This document shows, one piece after another, positions 52,601 to 58,893 of a stretch of DNA of 64,000 bases. Each line of letters opens with the position of its first letter. Position 1 is the first letter of the stretch. A program made the translations under genes and the position numbers. A model generated the notes under the pieces. It searched no databases, had not been told where the DNA came from, and worked only from the letters and a program-made list of their open reading frames with translations. Source of the stretch: Rhodococcus sp. Leaf278 (GTDB lineage Bacteria; Actinomycetota; Actinomycetes; Mycobacteriales; Mycobacteriaceae); the NCBI RefSeq assembly GCF_001426085.1, contig NZ_LMRR01000003.1:1-64000 (forward strand), in the 5' to 3' direction.

Positions 52601-52957
52601 GGCAAGACGCGCAAGCGGGCAGACGTAGTCGAACGATTTCGGTCCGGGGCCGCACCGGTGTTTCTGATCAGTCTCAAGGCCGGCGGGGTAGGTCTGACAC
52701 TGACCGAGGCAGACTACTGCTTCGTACTCGACCCGTGGTGGAATCCCGCCACCGAAATGCAGGCCGTCGACCGAGCGCACCGGATAGGCCAGAAGAAGAC
52801 CGTATTCGTCAATCGCTACGTCTCCCGGGGCACCATCGAGGAGAAAGTGATGGACCTCAAGAAGCGCAAGTCTGCGCTGATCTCCGGCGTCATGGATGAC
52901 GGCGACGCTTTCGACGGAGGTCTCACCGCGGACGACATTCGCGCGCTCATCGACTAG
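49658..52957 (+). CDS. SWIM zinc-finger SNF2-type helicase
   Basis: The 1099-aa product is a large superfamily 2 ATPase. An N-terminal SWIM finger (Cys84-x-Cys86...Cys92-x-His94, in GQCSCPVGYDCKHVF) is followed by about 500 residues of accessory beta-rich sequence. The SNF2 core then has GLGKTIQTLALIARVQ (Walker A), LVLDEAQFVKNHQGK (DEAQ box), ITGTPMENNVMELWALL, ALVFSQFTQYLGRV, LKAGGVGLTLTEADYC and AVDRAHRIGQKKTVFV. It resembles the HelZ group of bacterial SNF2 proteins that remodel protein-DNA complexes. GTG 49658 follows a TAGCAT -10 box by 6 nt. The ERCC4 nuclease gene follows 36 nt later. Confidence 0.9.
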   Translation: MPSTSEIPPMDRVNLLAVRARLGRSTTERGSEYFHAGRVGPLRWQEEEQLLVASVSGSRRVDYVTVLQMVMRDGRPVDLEFGQCSCPVGYDCKHVFAVLTQAVHLTSAKLLPGQITPAAPDWAQALSGLRTSRHAPAIEPSSPKYGIQLALSWSTQRSGYLRLLARPVTVSARGAWVTTGISWDRLPYSYSSDSNDQIRLLDELYSAYRAKSRNSYYYNQSATIDLSEISGRILWDILAEAAEHDVALVNSIKTLGHVAISTTAGFDVDITVLSSGDLSVVGRTVVGDTLLDGSRFGFLGPDGTGLVHWDAGAPEDVSQRSFGLARLETPVLASLHGLATSDQPLIVPHYQRATFTSDYLPALRMDATVVSSDDSYRQPVIVGPELQITVEYTAVREVGGGVLHTVATRAEWHYSIDEVEILIDAGRPIVQDGTREPAREQSVLDSVREVLGDGRVVHSVLPPFAVTGIRAAHYLKTTVPLLRAVDRVEVRITGDPPDFADATDTVTVSLSTRSVSGTNDWFDLGIVVAVDDGTIALADIITAVAQGESHILLSDGRYVDLESPTLSRLRELVEEARSLQDSPDGPLRLSRYQATLWEELVELGVVTRQAKAWRAQVSDLLALDRVQPIQPPSTLQATLRSYQNDGLTWLSFLHDHGLGGILADDMGLGKTIQTLALIARVQERSGIDAPFLIIAPSSVVHNWAREAAQFTPTLTIATAAETTSRRGSTVAQLAAGADVLITSYTIFRLNFDEFDASTWSGLVLDEAQFVKNHQGKSHQCARRLTTPFKLAITGTPMENNVMELWALLSITAPGLFPSPKKFTELYRKPIENGGDTDVLKQLRRRIRPLVLRRTKELVAVELPPKQEQTVEVDLHPRHRRLYDTTLNRERQKILGLIDDLDKNRFTILKSLTLLRQLSLDASLIDPEYAAIPSAKTDELIGQLTEVAAGGHRALVFSQFTQYLGRVRSRLQNAGIEFEYLDGKTRKRADVVERFRSGAAPVFLISLKAGGVGLTLTEADYCFVLDPWWNPATEMQAVDRAHRIGQKKTVFVNRYVSRGTIEEKVMDLKKRKSALISGVMDDGDAFDGGLTADDIRALID

Positions 52958-52993
52958 ACCTCCGCACAGTAGGCGACCTCAACTGGCAGGATC

Positions 52994-53977
52994 GTGCCTG
53001 TGGAGTTGCTGATCGCCAAGAACCCCGATCCGGATTCATCGCTGCCCTACCTCCTCCGTCTCCCTCTGGCCGGTGTCCCGATTCTCCGGGCACGCGACGT
53101 CTGGCCGCGAACGAACGCGATTTATTGCCATCCCGTTGCCGACAGCGACTGGCATGAGAACCCGGACATCGTCGAGCGCATCGATCTGCGGGTGTGCGAG
53201 AGGCGCGGCGCAGCGATCGACATCGTCGCCAGTCGCAGCCGAGAGAACCGCTCGCAGATCGTCTTCACCAAGGCACGCGGACGCGACATGGTGTTCTGGC
53301 AGTCACCCCGAACACGCAAGCAGTCGAGGCCCAAGGCCACCCCGTCGCGATCGAAGGCCTCGGGAATCGCCGAGCTGGAGATCGTCGTCGACTCTCACGA
53401 GCGGTACGCGTACAGGTTTGCGCAGCAGCGTGTTCGGATCGAAAAGCGGACGCTGCCGTGCGGGGACTACGCGGTGATGGCGGACGGGAAGATCATCGCA
53501 TCCGTGGAGCGGAAGTCGATGAACGATCTGCTGTCCAGTATGACCTCGGGGCGACTCCGCTACGCCATGGCAGATCTCGCCTCCCTGCCGCGTGCTGCGG
53601 TGGTTGTCGAGGATCAGTATTCGGCGGCCCTGTCGTCGACATTCGTATCGGCCAAGGACGCTGCCGAAGGGCTGGCCGAATTGCCGGTTCGATACCCGTC
53701 GGTGCCGATCGTGTTCGCGCAGACACGGAAGCTGGCCGAGGAGTGGACCTTCCGCTATCTCGCCGCTGCTCTGACCTGGATCGCCGGCGATGCAGATGCG
53801 ATGAGCGCGGCACGGACAATTCCGGCGAAGCAATCGGTGAAGTCAGGACCGTCGAACACCGAGATCCGCCAGTGGGCTCGAAAGAACGGCTACGAGGTGG
53901 CCGATCGCGGCGCAATCTCGCGAGAGGTTCGGGAGAGCTACGCCCAGGCCCAACCCTCTGACGGCACCCCGGTGTGA
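52994..53977 (+). CDS. ERCC4 (XPF-like) nuclease domain protein with Lsr2-like DNA-binding tail
   Basis: The 327-aa product starts at GTG 52994. Residues 125-260 form an ERCC4 nuclease domain: VVDSHERYAYRF (Asp133, Glu136, Arg137), LPCGDYAV (157-159 GDY), and SVERKSMNDLLSSM (Glu172-Arg-Lys174). These give the GDxnERKx3D active site of XPF nucleases. A C-terminal segment NTEIRQWARKNGYEVADRGA (from about residue 288) plus ISREVRESYAQA matches the Lsr2 C-terminal domain, which inserts into the minor groove of AT-rich DNA. The N-terminal 120 residues are not recognised. It is probably co-transcribed with the SNF2 helicase. Confidence 0.87.
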   Translation: MPVELLIAKNPDPDSSLPYLLRLPLAGVPILRARDVWPRTNAIYCHPVADSDWHENPDIVERIDLRVCERRGAAIDIVASRSRENRSQIVFTKARGRDMVFWQSPRTRKQSRPKATPSRSKASGIAELEIVVDSHERYAYRFAQQRVRIEKRTLPCGDYAVMADGKIIASVERKSMNDLLSSMTSGRLRYAMADLASLPRAAVVVEDQYSAALSSTFVSAKDAAEGLAELPVRYPSVPIVFAQTRKLAEEWTFRYLAAALTWIAGDADAMSAARTIPAKQSVKSGPSNTEIRQWARKNGYEVADRGAISREVRESYAQAQPSDGTPV

Positions 53978-53981
53978 CGTC

Positions 53982-55187
53982 TCATCGGACCCTCCGGATT
54001 CCTTCCGCGAACTGGTCGAGTGCAGCAAGAACCTCATCCGCCTGCCAGACCCGATTTCGTCGACCCTTCGATGTCTGATGCAGCACTCCCGCCTCTGCCA
54101 GCTTGTCGATCGCTCGCTGAGCCGCGATCTCACTGACTCCGAATGTTTTTCGCACGTAGACGTTGTCGATAACCGGTTGCGCCACCAGTGCGTCGACGAG
54201 CTTCCAGACGACCGAATCGCTGCGAGCCACGATGCGCTCGATGTATTCGGCCCGAGCGGCGGCCAGATCGTCGACCAACCGTCGTCCACCGGTGACGGCA
54301 TGAAAGGTCGCTGCGGTAAGACTACGAACAATTGCTTCCACATCTCCTAGCCGATAGGCGTCGAGGCTCGCAAAATAGGCGGCGGTATCGGTCAGCAATC
54401 CGGCCGACAGCGGAACCGTCACTCGCTCGGTCACCTCGGAACGTCGAAGCATTCCGTGGATGATCGCCCGGCCGGTCCGACCGTTTCCGTCCGTGAACGG
54501 GTGGAGCGTCTCGAATTGCGCATGTGTGACAGCTACGTGCGGTAACACCGGAACGTCCGAGCGAGCCGCGAATTCGAAGAGATCGTCCAGCGCGTCCGGC
54601 AACCGTTCGTGATGCGGCGGTACGAATGCAGCACGATGCGGGCCGATATCGGATCCACCGATCCACACCTGCTCGGTGCGCCATCGACCAGGCTGCGAAC
54701 CGCCGCCGGGCTCCATCAACGCGTGATGCATAGCCAGGACACTCGACGCGTCGATCGATGATCCGACGTCGAGGGCAGCTTCCATCGCGCGAACGTTCGC
54801 CGAGACGATCGAGGCATTCCGCGTTGTGGGCGAACCCAATTCGGCGAGCGCGAGCGCCCTGGCTCCGACGGTCAGGTTCTCGATCTGCGAGGACGCTGAG
54901 CTTTCCGTCCGAAGCAGGATCGAACTCATCGGTGCGAGTTCCGCTGACGGCCCCAGCTGCAGCGAGGCGTACTGGTCGAACCGGACAATTTCGCGGAGAG
55001 CGTCTTCCGATTCTGCGAGCAACTGCGCAGGCACGTCGAGATTCGCGTGAGCGATGCGAGGCGGCACTGCCGCTCTGTAGTCGCCGTGGTGCAGCCGGCG
55101 TTGAGCGCGCGAAGCGTAGGTATTCGCCACACTCCACGGCCGATCCTCGAACTCGACCGCAGGCCACGCCTCCGGATTGTTTCTCAT
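53982..55187 (-). CDS. Class II Fic/DOC family AMP-transferase with N-terminal self-inhibition motif
   Basis: The 401-aa product has the Fic motif HPFTDGNGRTGR at 229-240, with the intact His and both Arg needed for AMP transfer. The inhibitory [S/T]xxxE[G/N] helix is at Ser99-xxx-Glu103-Asn104 (SSQIEN). A winged-helix-like C-terminus follows (YVRKTFGVSEIAAQRAIDKLAEAGVL). The target protein is unknown. Start ATG 55187 is chosen because TATGGT (55194-55199) lies 6 nt upstream. A palindrome at 55200-55225 covers its promoter, fitting autorepression. No antitoxin gene is adjacent, as expected when inhibition is built in. Confidence 0.9.
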   Translation of the reverse strand: MRNNPEAWPAVEFEDRPWSVANTYASRAQRRLHHGDYRAAVPPRIAHANLDVPAQLLAESEDALREIVRFDQYASLQLGPSAELAPMSSILLRTESSASSQIENLTVGARALALAELGSPTTRNASIVSANVRAMEAALDVGSSIDASSVLAMHHALMEPGGGSQPGRWRTEQVWIGGSDIGPHRAAFVPPHHERLPDALDDLFEFAARSDVPVLPHVAVTHAQFETLHPFTDGNGRTGRAIIHGMLRRSEVTERVTVPLSAGLLTDTAAYFASLDAYRLGDVEAIVRSLTAATFHAVTGGRRLVDDLAAARAEYIERIVARSDSVVWKLVDALVAQPVIDNVYVRKTFGVSEIAAQRAIDKLAEAGVLHQTSKGRRNRVWQADEVLAALDQFAEGIRRVR

Positions 55188-55199
55188 CGACCAACCATA

Positions 55200-55225
55200 C
55201 CAAACCTTAACCCCTTAAGGTTTGG
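55200..55225. promoter_or_regulatory. Perfect 11-bp inverted repeat over the fic promoter
   Basis: CCAAACCTTAA (55200-55210) and TTAAGGTTTGG (55215-55225) pair perfectly around CCCC. The element sits directly upstream of the fic -10 box (55194-55199), in the -35/spacer region, so a bound dimer would block transcription. It could also form a hairpin for the DUF1648 gene that ends at 55271 on the same strand, but the promoter position makes an operator more likely. Confidence 0.7.
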
Positions 55226-55270
55226 CATGGCCCTGAATCCCCCACCGGAGCTGACGCTCCTGCGCTCGGG

Positions 55271-55774
55271 TCACTCCGTCGGGATCCGGTACCTGGCACC
55301 CCTGATCATGAACACCACGTAGCCCAGAACCCCAAGAAGGTAGATAGCTGTCGGCACTGCCAGAACCCAGACGCTCACCGAATCTCCTGTGGCCCTGCCC
55401 GAGACGATCACTATCCAGGCGAACAACAGCGCAGTCGCTGATCCGATCCACTCGAGATCCTCGGCCATCTTGCGGTTCAGTTCGGGCCTGTTCTTGGGCG
55501 AAGTCCAATACTCGTGCATTGGCCGACTCGGCAGGTTTACCAGCTGGGCCGGAACTTTCGGCAACCACCACCCGATGGTGGCGAAGAAGCCGATCAGTGC
55601 GAACCCGATGCCTCCAATGGTCAACAGGAACGATGTCTTGGACTCCACGCGGTCGACTCGACCGGAGCCGGTGAAATGCGCCGGTAACTCGTCACCGGCA
55701 GTCACGGCGACCCACACCATGGCACCGATGAACACGAGGGTGGACAGCAATAGTGCGGCGCGCGAGTACTTCAT
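55271..55774 (-). CDS. DUF1648-like membrane protein
   Basis: The 167-aa product has an N-terminal DUF1648 segment (ALLLSTLVFIGAMVWVAV, followed by DELPAHFTGSGRVDRV) and three further membrane segments (LLTIGGIGFALIGFFATIGW, ATALLFAWIVIVSG, WVLAVPTAIYLLGVLGYVVFMI). Proteins of this kind are common in Gram-positive bacteria, some near immunity or signalling genes; no function is known here. TAAAGT (55783-55788) lies 8 nt before the ATG, and one arm of the 17-bp inverted repeat lies just upstream of it. Confidence 0.8.
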   Translation of the reverse strand: MKYSRAALLLSTLVFIGAMVWVAVTAGDELPAHFTGSGRVDRVESKTSFLLTIGGIGFALIGFFATIGWWLPKVPAQLVNLPSRPMHEYWTSPKNRPELNRKMAEDLEWIGSATALLFAWIVIVSGRATGDSVSVWVLAVPTAIYLLGVLGYVVFMIRGARYRIPTE

Positions 55775-55789
55775 CGCAGTTCACTTTAA

Positions 55790-55886
55790 TGCCTCCGGCA
55801 GTGGTGTGATGCTGAGCCTCTGGGTCGCTCGGCAGGCTATGCTCCTGTGCCACAGAAGGCACCTAGCCGCACCACTGCCGGAGGCA
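55790..55886. repeat. 17-bp perfect inverted repeat in the divergent promoter of DUF1648 and methyltransferase genes
   Basis: TGCCTCCGGCAGTGGTG (55790-55806) and CACCACTGCCGGAGGCA (55870-55886) are exact reverse complements, 63 nt apart. The right arm includes the GGAGG ribosome-binding site of the methyltransferase gene, and the left arm lies just upstream of the DUF1648 -10 box. The 63-nt core contains TATGCT (55838-55843), a possible -10 for the methyltransferase. The arrangement could be paired regulator sites, a long mRNA hairpin hiding the ribosome-binding site, or an invertible segment. Confidence 0.8.
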
Positions 55887-55890
55887 CGCA

Positions 55891-57372
55891 ATGCCCAACA
55901 ACGAGTTCGGGGACTTCCAGACCCCGATCGAGTTGGCGCGCGCGTTGGTGGACACCCTGCCGCGTCGAGAGTGGACCCGGGTCCTCGAACCTACGTGCGG
56001 AGTCGGAAATTTCCTGTCGGTGATGGCGCAGAGTCACCCAGTCGCCGAACGTGTCGGGATCGAGGTACAGCCCGAGTATGCCTCGACTGCAGCACAATTC
56101 GGCAGGATCATCACTGCGTCGATTTTCGACTTCGACCTGGCCCGAGATGTCGACTGGACATCGGGACCCGGCCCGACCCTCGTCACCGGTAACCCACCGT
56201 GGGTGACCAACTCGCAACTGTCGGTACTCGATTCCGTCAATCGCCCGTCCCGCACGAACACCAAGAACGCCCGCGGAATCGACGCCATCACCGGTAGCTC
56301 GAATTTCGATATCGCAGAATACATTTGGATCAAGCTCATCACCGAGTTCGGAGATAGACCGGTGACCATCGCGATGATCTGCAAGACCCAGGTCGCGCGC
56401 AATGTTCTGCTGCACAGCGCGGAGCAACAGCTCCCGGTGACCGGTTCGAGCCTGCGGATGATCGATGCGAAGAAGTGGTTCGACGCAGGGGTCGACGCCT
56501 GCTGGTTCACCGTCGAACTCGGGCCGGGCAAGACCGACTACACCGCACCGACATTTCCGAGCATCGACGCGTCACAACCGGACAACAGAATCGGCGTCGT
56601 CGGCGGCCAACTCGTTGCGAACGTCGCCGCGTACGAGCGGAGCAAGCAATTCGACGGTGCCAGCCCACTCACCTGGCGGCAGGGCATCAAGCACGATGCC
56701 ACCGCGGTGATGGAGTTGATCGCAAACGATGGTCCACGAACCAAACTGGGAAGCAGCGTGGACATAGAACCCGAGTACCTGTTCCCGCTGTTCAAGTGCA
56801 CCGACGTCTACCGCGACAAGCTGGATTCTGTGTCCAGGTGGATGATCGTGCCGCAGTCGCATACCGGTGACGACACCGAGCTACTTGCGTCGACTGCACC
56901 GAAGCTGTGGAAGTACCTGACCGACAACGCCGCTGCGCTCGACGGGCGGAAGTCGTCGATCTACCGGAAGAGGGCACGCTTCTGCATCTTCGGCGTCGGC
57001 CCGTACACCTTCGCGCCGTACAAGGTTGCGATCTCCGGGTTCCACAAGATTCCGCAGTTCAGAATGATCGGCCCCTACGACGGCAGACCAGCGGTGTTCG
57101 ACGACGCCACCTACCTGCTCCCTTTCGAGGATCCCGCAGCATGCGCAGTCGCCCACGCGCTGTTGACCGGACCGGAAGCCACTGATCTCATTGCGGCTCT
57201 GGCATTCTGGGACAGCAAGAGACCGGTGACCAAGAAGCTCCTGCAACGCATCGATCTCGCAGCTATTGCGCGGGAAGCCGACCACGAGACACTACTAAAT
57301 CGGGCTCTGGCTGTACATGCGAACCGCAGCGCAGTACATCAGGCCATCGAAAGCTTCACAGGTCGGTCTTGA
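55891..57372 (+). CDS. Orphan N6-adenine-type DNA methyltransferase
   Basis: The 493-aa product has an N-terminal SAM-binding domain. GDFQTPIELARALV precedes motif I EPTCGVGNF (residues 33-41), IEVQPEYASTAA is motif II, and LVTGNPPWVTNS contains motif IV NPPW (101-104), typical of N6-adenine methyltransferases. The C-terminal half (DIEPEYLFPLFKCTDVYR, IYRKRARFCIFGVGPYTFAPYKVAISG) looks like a Type I/IIG-type target-recognition region. No restriction gene is adjacent, so it is an orphan or a remnant of a restriction-modification system. GGAGG lies 8 nt before the ATG. The 3' end overlaps the convergent ArsR gene by 17 nt. Confidence 0.85.
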   Translation: MPNNEFGDFQTPIELARALVDTLPRREWTRVLEPTCGVGNFLSVMAQSHPVAERVGIEVQPEYASTAAQFGRIITASIFDFDLARDVDWTSGPGPTLVTGNPPWVTNSQLSVLDSVNRPSRTNTKNARGIDAITGSSNFDIAEYIWIKLITEFGDRPVTIAMICKTQVARNVLLHSAEQQLPVTGSSLRMIDAKKWFDAGVDACWFTVELGPGKTDYTAPTFPSIDASQPDNRIGVVGGQLVANVAAYERSKQFDGASPLTWRQGIKHDATAVMELIANDGPRTKLGSSVDIEPEYLFPLFKCTDVYRDKLDSVSRWMIVPQSHTGDDTELLASTAPKLWKYLTDNAAALDGRKSSIYRKRARFCIFGVGPYTFAPYKVAISGFHKIPQFRMIGPYDGRPAVFDDATYLLPFEDPAACAVAHALLTGPEATDLIAALAFWDSKRPVTKKLLQRIDLAAIAREADHETLLNRALAVHANRSAVHQAIESFTGRS

Positions 57373-57673
57373 TCGTCTCGGCCAGTCGATCGAGATAGTC
57401 GGCGTTGCGTTTGTAGTGCACCCAGGGCCCGATTTTGGTGCTCGTCACCAGGTGGGCGCGCTGTAGCACCGCCATGTATTGCGAGGCAGTCGATTGGGAC
57501 ACGCCCGCTCTGGATTGAATGTGCTTGAGGCACACCCCTACCTGTTCGGCCGGTTCGAGCTGCGGTGGGAAATCGCTCGGGTCCTTGAGCCATTGCATGA
57601 TCGCCAATCGTGCCGGGTTACTGAGGGCACCGAACACTGCCGCTAGCTCCGCGGGGTCCAGTTCGTCAGCCAC
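57356..57673 (-). CDS. ArsR family winged-helix regulator
   Basis: The 105-aa product is an ArsR-type HTH protein: AELAAVFGALSNPARLAIMQWL, QVGVCLKHIQSRAGVSQSTASQYMAVLQRAHLVTSTKIGPWVHYKRN. The start is taken as GTG 57673, since TACGCT (57680-57685) lies 6 nt upstream; a TTG six codons earlier would lie upstream of that -10 box. It diverges from the SDR gene, and two similar palindromic sites lie between them. Confidence 0.85.
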   Translation of the reverse strand: MADELDPAELAAVFGALSNPARLAIMQWLKDPSDFPPQLEPAEQVGVCLKHIQSRAGVSQSTASQYMAVLQRAHLVTSTKIGPWVHYKRNADYLDRLAETIKTDL

Positions 57674-57690
57674 CGTCGAAGCGTACTCCA

Positions 57691-57747
57691 ATATCGCAAT
57701 ATCCCGATCTGTGGTCTACTTATCCAGACATCGCAATATCGCGATAT
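57691..57747. promoter_or_regulatory. Duplicated ArsR operator candidates
   Basis: The 10-mer TCGCAATATC occurs twice (57694-57703 and 57731-57740), 37 nt apart. The first lies in the near-palindrome ATATCGCAATAT (57691-57702); the second runs into the perfect 12-bp palindrome ATATCGCGATAT (57736-57747). The first site abuts the arsR -10 box, and the second lies just upstream of the SDR ribosome-binding site. The linked ArsR protein probably represses both directions from these sites (inference). Confidence 0.7.
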
Positions 57748-57765
57748 CTAGATAAGGAGCAGCTG

Positions 57766-58812
57766 ATGCAGCGAGCAGTCGTCGTAGGGGCCAACGGGGT
57801 GATCGGCGGAAATCTTCTCGCCCACCTGCAGCACAGTGGGGATTGGGACATCATCGGGCTCTCACGCCGAGGAGGAGGGGACAGCGAACGCGTCCGGCAC
57901 ATTGCGGTGGATCTCCTCGACCGCGAGGAAACTCGACGCACACTCTCGCACCTGACGGAGGTCACTCACGTCTTCTACGCCGCGTATCAGGACCGCCCTA
58001 CGTGGGCCGAGCTGGTGCCTCCCAATCTGGAGATGGTCGTCAACGTGGTCACAGTGATCGAGGACAGTTCCCCGCATCTGGAACACGTCAGCCTGATGCA
58101 GGGATACAAGGTGTACGGCGCGCATCTGGGCCCGTTCAAAACCCCTGCCCGCGAATCCGATCCACCACACATGCCGCCCGAGTTCAACGTCGACCAACAG
58201 CACTTCCTGGAAACCCGTCAGATAGGCAAGAGGTGGACCTGGTCGGCTATCCGGCCATCGGTGGTGTGCGGTGTGGCGCTCGGTAACCCGATGAATCTGG
58301 CCACCGTCATCGCTGTCTACGCAACCATGTGCACGAAGCTGGGCGTACCGATGCGTTTCCCGGGCAAGCCCGGTGCCTTCGGATCACTGCTGGAGATGAC
58401 CGATGCGTCGTTGCTCGCCGAAGCGACGGTATGGGCTGCAACCACTCCCGAGTGCGCGAACCAGGCGTTCAACATCACCAATGGAGACCTGTTCCGCTGG
58501 AACGACATGTGGCCGCGCATCGCGGACCTCTTCGGTGTGGACACCGCAACCCCACTGCCGATGTCGTTGGCCGACGTGATGGCCGACAAGGAGCTGCTGT
58601 GGGATTCGATCGTTGCCGAGCACGATCTGAAGCCCACTCCCTACCGCGATGTATCTTCCTGGGGATTCGGCGATTTCGTATTCTCCTGGGACTACGACGT
58701 CATCTCCGACGGTTCCAAGGCACGTCGCATGGGCTTCCATCGTTTCGTGGACACCGAGGAAATGTTCGCCGACATCGTCGCCGATCTGAGGAGGCAACGC
58801 ATCATCCCGTGA
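57766..58812 (+). CDS. NAD-dependent epimerase/dehydratase, PRISE-like short-chain reductase
   Basis: The 348-aa product has an N-terminal Rossmann motif VVVGANGVIGGNLLAHL and HVFYAAYQDRPTW. The catalytic region SLMQGYKVYGAHLGPFKTPARESDP matches the Lys-x-x-Tyr-type active site of progesterone-5-beta-reductase/iridoid-synthase-like (PRISE) enzymes, which reduce activated C=C bonds of enones. MRFPGKPGAFGSLLEMTDASLLAEA and FNITNGDLFRWNDMWPRIA are typical of the C-terminal half. The substrate is unknown. ATAAGGAG lies about 7 nt before the ATG. Expression is probably under the divergent ArsR repressor. Confidence 0.88.
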   Translation: MQRAVVVGANGVIGGNLLAHLQHSGDWDIIGLSRRGGGDSERVRHIAVDLLDREETRRTLSHLTEVTHVFYAAYQDRPTWAELVPPNLEMVVNVVTVIEDSSPHLEHVSLMQGYKVYGAHLGPFKTPARESDPPHMPPEFNVDQQHFLETRQIGKRWTWSAIRPSVVCGVALGNPMNLATVIAVYATMCTKLGVPMRFPGKPGAFGSLLEMTDASLLAEATVWAATTPECANQAFNITNGDLFRWNDMWPRIADLFGVDTATPLPMSLADVMADKELLWDSIVAEHDLKPTPYRDVSSWGFGDFVFSWDYDVISDGSKARRMGFHRFVDTEEMFADIVADLRRQRIIP

Positions 58813-58893
58813 ATACACGCCGGTCCTGATTCCGCACCCGGAGGGTATCGGCCGCATAGGCTGCCAGTGTCGGTACGGGATGAGGAGATCGCC

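Noticed and set aside
53982..55187. Fic toxin with a separate antitoxin gene
   Set aside because: No small partner gene lies beside it, and the inhibitory helix is part of the same chain.
55891..57372. Complete restriction-modification system
   Set aside because: No endonuclease gene is adjacent; neighbours are a DUF1648 membrane protein and an ArsR regulator.
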